Assembly: GCA_963774305.1 (NCBI GenBank) | Contig: CAVZEM010000010.1 | Location: 81,948 to 145,947 of the forward strand | DNA from: DASUPK01 sp963774305 | GTDB lineage: Bacteria; Actinomycetota; Thermoleophilia; Solirubrobacterales; 70-9 | Length of the DNA stretch: 64,000 nucleotides | Direction: 5' to 3' | Shown here: positions 26,182 through 34,077 of the stretch, one piece after another | How the letters are laid out: every line of letters starts with the position of its first letter | Numbering within the stretch: the first letter of the stretch is position 1 | Translations under genes and position numbers: made by a program | Notes under the pieces: generated by a model | What the model was told of the DNA's origin: nothing | Seen by the model: the letters and a program-made list of their open reading frames with translations, nothing else | Database searches by the model: none

Positions 26182-26958
26182 ATGTGCGGACGGATCCGCG
26201 CAGAGGGACGAATCAGGATGATCGGCGTCATCGTGCTGCTGGCATCGGCGGCGACGCTGGCGACCGCTGGATCGGCCGGCGCGACGCCGCTCGCCTACAC
26301 GTTCAATGCGAACAACGAGGGCTGGCAGCAGAGCCAGGACAACGGTGCTCACATCTCGAGCGCGGGGTTCCAGCCGAGCGGCGGCAACCCGGGCGGACAC
26401 CTGACGGCCAAGGACACCGGAAAGGAGGACGGATGTGATGCGCAGACGACGTCCTGTGACCTGCTCACCTTCTACAGCCCGTTCGTCCCGACGCTGGGCG
26501 CGAACTACGGCGGCACCGCCTCCTTCGATCTGCGCTCCAGCGTCAACCCTGCGTTCGCCGCCGAGCTGCTGCTCCTCCCGACGGGACCCAACTACCTGGA
26601 CGGCCTGATTCCGGAGAGCACGGATACGACCTATCACCACCTCTCCATCCAGATGAGCGAAACGGCCAATTGGGCCGTCTGCCCGTACGCGGGCGGGGGC
26701 TGCAATCCCCCTAGCCAGGCCCAGTTCATGAGCCTGATCGGCGCCAGCGACGAGATCGCGGTGATCGCGGACGTCGGCCCGAACGGAACCGGCGAGACCT
26801 ATGACCTCGACAACGTCACCCTGACCGACGGCGGCCCGCTGCTCCCACCGCCGCCCGCGAAGAAGCCCAAGAAGTGCAAGAAGCAGGGCAAGAAGCGTGC
26901 GGCGGGGGCCAAGAAGTGCAAGAAGAAGCGGCGGGCGGCCGCCGTAGTCAGAGGCTGA
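26182..26958 (+). CDS. Secreted laminin-B-like domain protein with lysine/cysteine-rich tail
   Basis: 258 residues. After a signal peptide (IGVIVLLASAATLATAGSAG) comes a beta-sandwich of the laminin IV type (AYTFNANNEGWQQSQDNG, ..., LDNVTLTDGG) with two disulfide-like cysteine pairs. The C-terminus is PPPPAKKPKKCKKQGKKR and AKKCKKKRRAA. Such polybasic tails recur in secreted proteins in this window and may attach the protein to the anionic cell surface. ATG 26182 follows a GGGGG tract; ATG 26218 is an alternative start. Confidence 0.75.
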   Translation: MCGRIRAEGRIRMIGVIVLLASAATLATAGSAGATPLAYTFNANNEGWQQSQDNGAHISSAGFQPSGGNPGGHLTAKDTGKEDGCDAQTTSCDLLTFYSPFVPTLGANYGGTASFDLRSSVNPAFAAELLLLPTGPNYLDGLIPESTDTTYHHLSIQMSETANWAVCPYAGGGCNPPSQAQFMSLIGASDEIAVIADVGPNGTGETYDLDNVTLTDGGPLLPPPPAKKPKKCKKQGKKRAAGAKKCKKKRRAAAVVRG

Positions 26959-27895
26959 CCACCGGGGCCTCGAGTCCTCCTTCGCGCCAGCGCTCGTAGA
27001 TCGCCTGGCAGATCGCGAGATCCTGGATCGCGAGACCGGTGGAGTCGAAGAGCGTGATCTCGGCGTCGCTGCGCGTCCACTTCGAGCTTCCGATGAGCAC
27101 GTCCCCCAGCTGAGTGACGTCGCCGCGGCTCACCACCCCCGCCTCCACGCCGTTCGCAAGCTCACCGCCGGCACTCGCCTGCTCCCACTCGTCGCAGAAG
27201 AGCGTGCAGCGCTCGATCGCATCGAGCTCGACCTCCTGCTTGCCATGAGCGTCGGCGCCGAGCACGGCGAGGTGCTGTCCCGGGCGCAGCTCGCTCGCGA
27301 GGATCACCGGCTCGATCCCAGGAGTCACCGTGACGACCACGTCCTGAGCCACCGCCTCCGCCCGGTCGCCGACCCGCCAGCCGAGCTCGTCGGCCAGCGC
27401 ACTCGCCGCCTCGGGCCGCACGTCCGCGCAGACTCCGTCTCCATAACCGGCGGCGGCCAGGCAGCGCGCGGACCAGGTGCCGTTGACCCCGCAGCCGACG
27501 ATCCCCACCGACCTCGCCTCGTCCAGCGCCAGCACCTGAGCCGACACGGCCGCGGCGGCGCCCGTCCGGAGCGAGGTCACCGATGAGCACTCGATGACGG
27601 CCAGCTCCTCCCCGGTCTCGGCGTCGGAGAGCAGCACCTCGCCGCGAACCACCGGTAGCCCCTTGGCGCTATTGCCGGGGAAGGAGGTCACCCACTTGAG
27701 CAGCGCCAACCCGTCCCCCCGCGCCGGCATCGCCCGGAAGTCGCCATATGGCGGGCTGTCGAGATAGACCTTCGCGGGCATCTCCCAAACACCACGCGCG
27801 TAGCGCTCGAACGCCTCGCGCGTCCGCTCGATCGCGGTCCGTGGGTCGATCGCCTCGAGCACGGCCCGCCCGGAGATCACAGGAATCTCGGTCAC
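26948..27895 (-). CDS. Ornithine cyclodeaminase / mu-crystallin family protein
   Basis: About 315 residues. Motifs: KWVTSFPGNSAKGLPVVRGE, SSVTSLRTGAAAAVSAQVLA, the NAD-binding VGIVGCGVNGTWSARCLAAA and the substrate loop LGADAHGKQEVE. Family members are ornithine or alanine dehydrogenase/cyclodeaminases or ketimine reductases. The frame is open upstream to 28000, but GTG 27895 is chosen: TATAGAT lies six to seven bases before it and the conserved N-terminus begins there. Its last codons overlap the end of the convergent secreted-protein gene. Confidence 0.87.
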   Translation of the reverse strand: MTEIPVISGRAVLEAIDPRTAIERTREAFERYARGVWEMPAKVYLDSPPYGDFRAMPARGDGLALLKWVTSFPGNSAKGLPVVRGEVLLSDAETGEELAVIECSSVTSLRTGAAAAVSAQVLALDEARSVGIVGCGVNGTWSARCLAAAGYGDGVCADVRPEAASALADELGWRVGDRAEAVAQDVVVTVTPGIEPVILASELRPGQHLAVLGADAHGKQEVELDAIERCTLFCDEWEQASAGGELANGVEAGVVSRGDVTQLGDVLIGSSKWTRSDAEITLFDSTGLAIQDLAICQAIYERWREGGLEAPVVSL

Positions 27896-27971
27896 GCCCC
27901 GATCTATACGCGAACACGGCACCGACTGCGTGTCACTTGTCTGCACAGTGATGGTCTTCTGGTTCGCGCGC

Positions 27972-28062
27972 GGAGGGTGAAATGCCAAGGCGGCATGCAC
28001 AGCTCAGGTCTGTTGCGTCCGATCCGCAGGGACCGGATCTGGTTCGATTCCAGCGCCCTCCG
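27972..28062 (+). ncRNA. Non-canonical tRNA-like RNA, copy 2 (CAG leucine-type anticodon loop)
   Basis: GGAGGGTG (27972-27979) pairs with CGCCCTCC (28054-28061), an eight-pair acceptor that extends through flanking GCGC/GCGC. The D-like hairpin is ATGCC-AAGGC-GGCAT; the anticodon arm is ACAG-CTCAGGT-CTGT with CAG at 28005-28007 and T at 33; the variable arm is GATCCG-CAGGGAC-CGGATC; the T arm has four pairs, CTGG-TTCGATT-CCAG. The discriminator would be G28062, with no CCA. An 8/4 branch with a long variable arm and G73 is the pattern described for rare Ser/Sec-like tRNAs with novel cloverleafs. Homologous to copy 1 including its trailer. Function unknown: decoding, suppression or regulation. 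Confidence 0.68.
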
Positions 28063-28081
28063 CGCCTTTAGACTTGGAGGA

Positions 28082-28092
28082 CTGAGCTGTGC
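28082..28092 (+). promoter_or_regulatory. Trailer segment complementary to the anticodon arm of tRNA-like RNA copy 2
   Basis: CTGAGCTGTGC is the exact reverse complement of GCACAGCTCAG (27997-28007), which includes the CAG anticodon. It is followed by a CGGGGCTC/GAGTCCCG hairpin (28093-28112 region) and a terminator-like hairpin, an order also found after copy 1. Confidence 0.62.
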
Positions 28093-28121
28093 GCGGGGCT
28101 CCTTGAGTCCCGCTTCACCCA

Positions 28122-28147
28122 AAGCGGCCCGCTTCGGCGGGCCGCTT
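28122..28147 (+). terminator. Hairpin with TTCG loop after tRNA-like RNA copy 2
   Basis: AAGCGGCCCGC (28122-28132) and GCGGGCCGCTT (28137-28147) form an 11-pair stem closed by a stable TTCG tetraloop. It ends the tRNA-like transcript unit about 60 bases after its 3' end and separates it from the VOC gene. Confidence 0.75.
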
Positions 28148-28230
28148 GCGTTCGGCATCGACCGTCTCGGACCGATGACTCTCGTTGAAGCGACCGGTCA
28201 TATTGGTGAACTCAAACAGAGGAGACAGCC

Positions 28231-28617
28231 ATGCTCAAGGACAGCAAGGCGTACAGCGGATTCGCCGTCGACGACCTCGACAAGGCCCTGAACTTCTATG
28301 GCGACACCCTTGGACTGAAGACCTCCGTACTGCAGGAGGGCGTCCTGCTCCAGATCGACCTGGCCGGTGACCGGCCGACGCTCATCTACCTGAAGCCGGA
28401 CTTCGAGCCTGCCACCTACACGATCCTCAACTTCCCGGTCGACGACGTCGAGGGCGCCGTCGATGAGCTGACCGCCAAGGGAGTCAGCTTCGAGCGCTAC
28501 GACGGGTTCGAACAAGACGAGAAGGGCATCGACCGCACCGGCCCGAACGGCGGGATCGCCTGGTTCAAGGACCCGGCCGGCAACATCCTGGCGGTGCACG
28601 GAGAGCTGGACGTGTAG
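28231..28617 (+). CDS. VOC-superfamily (glyoxalase/bleomycin-resistance) protein
   Basis: 128 residues with the paired beta-alpha-beta-beta-beta VOC fold: YSGFAVDDLDKALNFYGDTL and, in the second half, NFPVDDVEGAVDELTAKGV ... WFKDPAGNILAVHGE, ending with the usual metal-side Glu. A Shine-Dalgarno sequence (AGAGGAGA) precedes ATG 28231. It could be a glyoxalase, an antibiotic-binding protein or another small metal enzyme; nothing ties it specifically to methylmalonyl-CoA epimerase. Confidence 0.82.
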   Translation: MLKDSKAYSGFAVDDLDKALNFYGDTLGLKTSVLQEGVLLQIDLAGDRPTLIYLKPDFEPATYTILNFPVDDVEGAVDELTAKGVSFERYDGFEQDEKGIDRTGPNGGIAWFKDPAGNILAVHGELDV

Positions 28618-28726
28618 TTCTCCCCGCTGGCCGCGCATAATCACCTTAAACTCGATCAGGTTTGCTAGATTGGCGGGCGGTACAAGCCCGGGCAAGGCTA
28701 CGTCGACGAAAGGAAAGCCGGTTTCC

Positions 28727-30679
28727 ATGGAGCCCGTCTCCGCCCCGTCCAAGGGCGCGAAGTCAACCAATGGCACTCCGGTGCCGCCCAAGAAGCTCGC
28801 CGACCCCTCCACCCTCAAGCAGGACCCCGGCAAGAAGCAGAAGGGCAAGGGCAAGATCGGGTCGCTCGAGAACCCCGAGGTCTACGACAACGTCCCCGGG
28901 CACGTGATCCCGATCCTCGAGCGCGAGTTCAACGACTTCGACACCGAGGCGGCCAGCTTCCTCCGCGGAGAGCAAACCGAGGAGCAGTTCATCGGCTTCC
29001 GCCTCAAGCAGGGCGTCTACGGCCAGCGCCAGCCCGACGTGCAGATGATCCGCGTGAAGCTTCCATACGGCGGCGTCAGCCCCGAGCAGATGGAGGCCTT
29101 CGCGGACGCGATCGAGGAGCTCGCGCCGCTCAACAAGGGCCACATCACGACCCGCCAGAACATTCAGATCCACCACATCCCCCTGGCGGACGCAGCCGAG
29201 TTCATCCGGCAGATCAGCCAGGCCGGTCTCTCCTCACGCGAGGGATGCGGCAACACGATCCGCAACGTCACCGGCGATCCCTGGGCCGGCATCGCCGAGG
29301 ACGAGCCGTTCGACGTCACTCCGTATGCCGCCGCGTACGCGCGCTACTTCGTCCGGCATCCGACCACGCAGCTGATGCCGCGCAAGGTGAAGACGGCCTT
29401 CAGCGCCAGCGACGCCGATCGCGCGATCACCGGGATCCATGACGTCGGCTTCATCCCGAAGGTCAAGGAGGTCGACGGCAAGCAGGTGAGGGGCGTCGAG
29501 GTCCGCATCGGCGGCGGGACCTCGATCCAGCCACGTATCGCGCCCACCCTCTACGAGTTCGTCGAGCTCGACAACGGCGACTACCTGAAGGTGACCGAGG
29601 CCGCGCTGCGGATCTTCGACCGCCAGGAGTGGCTGCGCGAGAACCGCATGCGCGCCCGGATCAAGGTGCTGGTCGACAAGATCGGCATGGACGCCTTCCG
29701 CGAGCTGGTCGACGAGGAGCTCGAGGGCGACTGGGTCGACGAGCGCGACTTCACCATCGATCACCTCCTCTATGTCCATGACGAGGAGGCGGACGCCCCC
29801 GCCGTTCCGGAGGGCTACGGCTCGCCACCACAAACGGCGGCCACAAACACCGCCGCCGGATCGAAGAGCGAGTTCGATGCATGGGTCGACGAGAACGTCG
29901 CGGCGCAGCGCCAGGACGGCTTCGTCACCGCCACCGTCAAGGTCACCCGCGGCGACCTGACGCCCGAGCAGTTCCGCGGCCTCGCCCAGATCATGCGTGA
30001 CTTCACCGGCGGCTACGCCCGCACAACCGTGCAGCAGAACCTGGTTCTCCGCTGGGTGCGGCCCGAGTCCCTCTACGACCTCTGGACCCGCCTGAAGGAG
30101 CTCGACCTCGGGGATTCCGGCGCCTTCCGGGTCACCGACGTGGTCAGCTGCCCCGGAACGGACAGCTGCAAGCTCGGGATCACGGCCTCGATGGGCCTGA
30201 ACGCGGAGCTCCAGAAGCGCCTCGAGGCGATGGAGATCACCGACCCGCTGACCAAGCAGATCCACATCAAGATGAGCGGCTGCCCCAACGGGTGCTCCCA
30301 GCACCACATCGCCACGATCGGCTTCTACGGGGCCTCGATCAAGGTCGGCGAGCACACCATCCCGGCCTACATCCCGCACATCGCCGGCAACTTCGAGGGG
30401 GGCGACGTCGTCTTCGGCCACCGGCTCAAGGCGCGCCTGCCCGCCAAGCGCGTCCCCGACGCGGTCGAGCGGTGGATCAAGCATTACGAGGACAACCGCA
30501 ACGACGGCGAGAACTTCAACGCCTTCGTCGACCGGACCGGCTTTGACGCCTTCGAGGAGCTGATCTCGGACCTGAAGCTGCCGGTCGAGTTCAGCGCCGA
30601 GAACCTCATGTTCTTCATCGACTGGAATCGCTCGGAGCCCTACAAGGTCGAGCGCGGCGAGGGTGAGTGCGCGGTCTAG
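28727..30679 (+). CDS. Nitrite/sulfite reductase (siroheme, 4Fe-4S), probable assimilatory sulfite reductase
   Basis: 650 residues with two tandem ferredoxin-like and siroheme domains. The 4Fe-4S/siroheme cysteines are seen as SCPGTDSCKLGIT (about residue 474) and SGCPNGCSQHH (about 517). The first half has TRQNIQIHHIPL and SREGCGNTIRNVTGDPWAG. It would reduce sulfite to sulfide in the cytoplasm. The frame is open to TTG 28670, but ATG 28727 is preferred for its AAAGGAAAG site. It opens the sulfate-assimilation cluster with cysH, sat and cysC, which argues for sulfite rather than nitrite. Confidence 0.9.
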   Translation: MEPVSAPSKGAKSTNGTPVPPKKLADPSTLKQDPGKKQKGKGKIGSLENPEVYDNVPGHVIPILEREFNDFDTEAASFLRGEQTEEQFIGFRLKQGVYGQRQPDVQMIRVKLPYGGVSPEQMEAFADAIEELAPLNKGHITTRQNIQIHHIPLADAAEFIRQISQAGLSSREGCGNTIRNVTGDPWAGIAEDEPFDVTPYAAAYARYFVRHPTTQLMPRKVKTAFSASDADRAITGIHDVGFIPKVKEVDGKQVRGVEVRIGGGTSIQPRIAPTLYEFVELDNGDYLKVTEAALRIFDRQEWLRENRMRARIKVLVDKIGMDAFRELVDEELEGDWVDERDFTIDHLLYVHDEEADAPAVPEGYGSPPQTAATNTAAGSKSEFDAWVDENVAAQRQDGFVTATVKVTRGDLTPEQFRGLAQIMRDFTGGYARTTVQQNLVLRWVRPESLYDLWTRLKELDLGDSGAFRVTDVVSCPGTDSCKLGITASMGLNAELQKRLEAMEITDPLTKQIHIKMSGCPNGCSQHHIATIGFYGASIKVGEHTIPAYIPHIAGNFEGGDVVFGHRLKARLPAKRVPDAVERWIKHYEDNRNDGENFNAFVDRTGFDAFEELISDLKLPVEFSAENLMFFIDWNRSEPYKVERGEGECAV

Positions 30680-30757
30680 TGGCGACAAGGAGCTCCATAT
30701 CGGAGCGGCGGCGAAGCCGCCGCGACTTGGGATCGCGACGCAGGAGCCACGCCTGAA

Positions 30758-31558
30758 GTGGAGCCGACCGCGACACAGGCGGCCGAGGCCGCCGAAACGA
30801 ACGGCAACCTCCGCCAAGGCGTCCTGCACGAGGCGTCCGCGACGGAGCACGCCGCCGTGCCCACCGCGGAGCTCGACTCGCTGCCCTTCGACCCGGAGAA
30901 GGTCGCCGCCGACCTCGAGGACGCGAGCGCCGAGGAGGCGCTTGGCTGGGCCCTGGACACCTTCAGCCCGCGGATGTACATCGCGTGCTCGTTCCAGAAG
31001 ACGAGCTCGGTGACCGTCCATATGGCGCACTCCATCAATCCGGACGCCCGCTTCTTCTACCTGGACACCGACGTGCTCTTCCCGGAGACCTACGAGACCA
31101 AGGACCGCCTCGAGGAGCGCTACAGCATCAACTTCCACCGCTACAGCTCGATCACCCTGGAGCAGCAGAAGGGCCTTTACGGGGATGAGCTCTGGAACCG
31201 CGACCCGGATTCCTGCTGCGGGATCCGCAAGGTCGAGCCGATGCGCTCGGCGCTCGCGGCGGTCGATCTCTGGGTCTCGGGCATTCGCCGCTCGGACTCG
31301 CAGACGAGGGCCGGGGCGCCGAAGTTCGGATGGGACAAGCGCTTCGGCCTCTGGAAGCTGAACCCGCTGGCCGACTGGTCCGAGCAGGAGGTGTGGTCAT
31401 ATATCTCCAAGCACGACATCCCCTACAACTCGCTGCACGATCAGGGCTATCCCTCGATCGGCTGCACCCACTGCACCCGGAGGCCGGGAGCGGGTGAGGA
31501 CGCTCGCGCCGGCCGCTGGGCGGGCCTCGACAAGACCGAGTGCGGGCTACACGGCTAG
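30758..31558 (+). CDS. cysH: APS reductase (CysH, iron-sulfur type)
   Basis: 266 residues with an adenine-nucleotide alpha-hydrolase fold. Two cysteine pairs, DSCCGIRKVEP and GCTHCTRRP, mark the 4Fe-4S form that reduces adenylyl sulfate (APS) rather than PAPS, and the catalytic cysteine lies in the C-terminal KTECGLHG. SFQKTSSVTVHMAHS and YLDTDVLFPETYE are further family blocks. It produces sulfite for the upstream reductase with thioredoxin as donor. GTG 30758 follows a hairpin (GCGGCGGC/GCCGCCGC at 30705-30723) in the 78-base spacer, a possible processing or attenuation site. Confidence 0.92.
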   Translation: MEPTATQAAEAAETNGNLRQGVLHEASATEHAAVPTAELDSLPFDPEKVAADLEDASAEEALGWALDTFSPRMYIACSFQKTSSVTVHMAHSINPDARFFYLDTDVLFPETYETKDRLEERYSINFHRYSSITLEQQKGLYGDELWNRDPDSCCGIRKVEPMRSALAAVDLWVSGIRRSDSQTRAGAPKFGWDKRFGLWKLNPLADWSEQEVWSYISKHDIPYNSLHDQGYPSIGCTHCTRRPGAGEDARAGRWAGLDKTECGLHG

Positions 31559-31618
31559 TTCGCTACCCTCCCCGGCCTTCCTGACCGACCTGATCACCTT
31601 TATCCACTCAAGGACGCC

Positions 31619-32704
31619 ATGACCCAGACCGCTCTCAAGCTGCAGCTCACCGATCGCCAGACCGCCGACTTCGAGATGATCGGCAACGGCGGCTTCGCCC
31701 CCCTGACCGGCCCGCAGGGCTCCGACGATTGGAGGAGCGTGGTGGAGAACATGACGCTCGCCGGCGGCGAGTACTGGCCGATCCCGATCACCCTCGCGAC
31801 CGATCTCGACGTCTCGGAGGGCGACACCGTGGAGGTCTCGAGCGACGAGGGCAAGCCCCTGGGCCGCCTCAACGTCACCGAGGTCTTCGAGCGCGACCTG
31901 GAAGCCGAGGCGGAGAACGTCTACCGGACCTCCGACAAGGAGCATCCGGGCGTGGCGGCCATCTACGAGGAGGGCGCTCGCTGCATCGCCGGCACCTACG
32001 AGGTCGACGAGCTCCCCGACCACGAGGAGGCCTTCACCAAACGCTACCTCTCCCCGGCGGAGTCCAAGAAGTCCTTCGAGGACCGCGGCTGGAAGCGGAT
32101 CGTCGCCTTCCAGACCCGCAACCCGATCCACCGCGCCCACGAGCACGTCACCAAGACGGCGCTGGAGATCACCGACGGGCTGATGATCCACCCGCTGATC
32201 GGCAAGACCAAGGCGGGCGACATCCCGGCCGAGGTGCGGATGCGCTGTTACGAGGTCCTGATGGAGGACTACTACCCCGCCGACCGGGTGATCCTGAACG
32301 TCTTCCCCTCGAAGATGCACTACGCCGGCCCGCGCGAGGCCATCCTCCACGCGATCGCGCGCCGGAACTACGGCTGCACCCACTTCATCGTCGGCCGCGA
32401 CCACGCGGGCGTCGGCGACTACTACGGCACCTACGACGCGCAGAAGATCTTCGACGAGCTCGACATCGACAAGCTCGGCATCCAGCCCCTCTTCTTCGAG
32501 CACACATTCTGGTGCAACAAGTGCGAGGGAATGGCGTCGGGCAAGACCTGCCCGCACGGCCAGGAGGACCACGTCTTCCTGAGCGGCACCAAGGTGCGGG
32601 AGATGCTCGGCAACGGCGAAAAGCCGCCGCAGGAGTTCAGCCGCCCCGAGGTGGCTCAGATCTTGATCGACGAATACGCAAAGGAGCAGCAGTCAAATGG
32701 CTGA
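31619..32704 (+). CDS. sat: Sulfate adenylyltransferase (ATP sulfurylase, homomeric type)
   Basis: 361 residues. Active-site motifs are QTRNPIHRAHE and GRDHAGVGDYYG, with a zinc-type cysteine cluster WCNKCEGMASGKTCPHG near the C-terminus. It activates sulfate with ATP to APS and pyrophosphate. Full length for single-chain bacterial Sat without an APS kinase domain; a separate cysC follows, overlapping by eight bases. Second step partner for CysH and CysC in the same transcript. Confidence 0.94.
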   Translation: MTQTALKLQLTDRQTADFEMIGNGGFAPLTGPQGSDDWRSVVENMTLAGGEYWPIPITLATDLDVSEGDTVEVSSDEGKPLGRLNVTEVFERDLEAEAENVYRTSDKEHPGVAAIYEEGARCIAGTYEVDELPDHEEAFTKRYLSPAESKKSFEDRGWKRIVAFQTRNPIHRAHEHVTKTALEITDGLMIHPLIGKTKAGDIPAEVRMRCYEVLMEDYYPADRVILNVFPSKMHYAGPREAILHAIARRNYGCTHFIVGRDHAGVGDYYGTYDAQKIFDELDIDKLGIQPLFFEHTFWCNKCEGMASGKTCPHGQEDHVFLSGTKVREMLGNGEKPPQEFSRPEVAQILIDEYAKEQQSNG

Positions 32705-33248
32705 CGAGAAGGGCTTCACCCTCTGGTTCACCGGGCTTTCGGGCGCGGGCAAGACGACGATCTCCCACCTCGTGGAGAGCCAGCTGCGCGAGCGCGGCTC
32801 GCGGATCGAGGTACTGGACGGCGACGTGGTACGCGAGAACCTCTCCAAGGGACTCGGTTTCTCCAAGGAGGACCGCGACACCAACATCCGCCGGATCGCC
32901 TTCGTGGCCGATCTGCTCTCCCGCAACGGCGTCCCCGTGATCACCGCGGCGATCTCCCCCTACCGCGAGATCCGCGACGAGGCTCGCGAGACGATGGGCG
33001 ACCGCTTCATCGAGGTCTTCGTGAAGGCCTCGGTCGAGGTCTGCGCCGAGCGCGACGTGAAGGGTCTCTACGAGAAGGCCTTCAAGGGCGAGATCAAGGA
33101 GTTCACGGGCGTCTCGGATCCGTACGAGCCCCCGCTGAACCCGGAGCTCACCCTGGACACCGAGCACGGGTCCGCGGAGGACTCAGCGGCGAAGATCCTC
33201 TCGCTGCTCGAGGAGCGCCAGCTCATCCCGGCGGCGCAGCCGGCCTAA
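32697..33248 (+). CDS. cysC: Adenylylsulfate (APS) kinase
   Basis: 183 residues with the P-loop FTGLSGAGKTT and the family motifs LDGDVVRENLSKGLGFSKED, NIRRIAFVADLL, AAISPYREIRDEARE and EFTGVSDPYEPP. It phosphorylates APS to PAPS. Its ATG overlaps the sat stop by eight bases, so it is translationally coupled. Because CysH here looks APS-specific, CysC probably supplies PAPS for sulfonation rather than for reduction. Its stop overlaps the convergent PHP gene. Confidence 0.94.
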   Translation: MADEKGFTLWFTGLSGAGKTTISHLVESQLRERGSRIEVLDGDVVRENLSKGLGFSKEDRDTNIRRIAFVADLLSRNGVPVITAAISPYREIRDEARETMGDRFIEVFVKASVEVCAERDVKGLYEKAFKGEIKEFTGVSDPYEPPLNPELTLDTEHGSAEDSAAKILSLLEERQLIPAAQPA

Positions 33249-34063
33249 TCGGTGGTTCGCCTGGGCGGCAGCTCGGGCTCGCCGAGGTCGTAAGTCGGAT
33301 AGGCGCAGAAGGAGTCGAACATCTTGTGGTTGGGGCCGTGAAAGTCAGAGGAAGCGGTCGCCGCAAGCCCTCGATCCCTGCAGACCTCCAGCAGGAACTT
33401 CGTCTGCGCCCGGTCGTGCGCCGGGTAGAAGCACTCGACCCCGTCTATGTCCAGGTCTTCGATCAGCGCCGCGACCTCGTTGGGGTCGTCCATGTCCCAG
33501 AACGGGTGGGCGAGGACGGCCGAGCCTCCCGCCCCGTGGATGATCTCGGTGGCCTCGGCCGCGTCCGGCCAGCGCCGGGGCACGAAGGCCTTCGCCCCGG
33601 GGACGAGCCACTCCTCGAAGAAGGCGCTCATGCCCTCCGGCTTCACGCCGGCGGCCTTGGCGATGTGCGGACGGCCGACCGAGGAGGCGTCTCCAGCCTG
33701 GGCGATGGCGTCCTCGAAGGTGACCGGGACTCCCTGTGCGCTGAGGCGTTCGACGATCTCCTGGGCGCGGGTCACCCGCTCGCGCTGCGCGCGCTGGCAG
33801 GCGGCCGCGATCGCGGTCGTGTCCACCCAGTACCCGAGCATGTGCATGTCATCGATGCTCCCGTGCACACACGACATCTCCGTTGCGGGGATCAGGACGA
33901 TCCCTGCCGTGCTCGCGGCCTCGCCGGCCTCGGCCACACCGTCGATGCCGTCGTGGTCGGTGAGCGCCAGGGTCGTGACGCCCGCCTCCACGGCGGCCGC
34001 CACCACTTCGGACGGCGGCAGCTCTCCGTCGGAGTACGTCGAATGGCTCTGAAGGTCCATCAT
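33245..34063 (-). CDS. PHP-domain phosphoesterase
   Basis: 272 residues of the polymerase-and-histidinol-phosphatase fold: DLQSHSTYSDGELPPSEVV, LALTDHDGIDG, LIPATEMSCVH, GSAVLAHPFWD and ATASSDFHGPN. The usual first metal histidine of HxH is replaced by Gln (LQSHS), a variant seen in actinobacterial PHP proteins; the other ligands are present. Related enzymes hydrolyse nucleoside 3',5'-bisphosphates such as PAP or RNA fragments; a PAP phosphatase role would fit the neighbouring PAPS-forming cysC, but this is inference. ATG 34063 lies nine bases after TATGCT on the minus strand. Confidence 0.87.
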   Translation of the reverse strand: MMDLQSHSTYSDGELPPSEVVAAAVEAGVTTLALTDHDGIDGVAEAGEAASTAGIVLIPATEMSCVHGSIDDMHMLGYWVDTTAIAAACQRAQRERVTRAQEIVERLSAQGVPVTFEDAIAQAGDASSVGRPHIAKAAGVKPEGMSAFFEEWLVPGAKAFVPRRWPDAAEATEIIHGAGGSAVLAHPFWDMDDPNEVAALIEDLDIDGVECFYPAHDRAQTKFLLEVCRDRGLAATASSDFHGPNHKMFDSFCAYPTYDLGEPELPPRRTTD

Positions 34064-34077
34064 CGGCGGCTGAGCAT

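Noticed and set aside
27972..28062. Considered selC (selenocysteine tRNA)
   Set aside because: The 8-bp acceptor and G discriminator fit, but the anticodon loop is CTCAGGT, not UCA, and no selenocysteine gene or SECIS-type context is present in the window.
28231..28617. Considered methylmalonyl-CoA epimerase for the VOC protein
   Set aside because: It lacks the recognisable epimerase pattern of metal and catalytic residues and clusters with no mutase; only a generic VOC call is supportable.
28621..28726. Considered a sulfur-related riboswitch before the sulfite reductase gene
   Set aside because: The leader is short and shows no SAM- or other riboswitch core; only a simple ribosome binding site is visible.
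29234..31138. 634-codon open frame antisense to the sulfite reductase and cysH
   Set aside because: Leucine/aspartate-rich shadow translation with no start context; the sense strand holds well-conserved enzymes.
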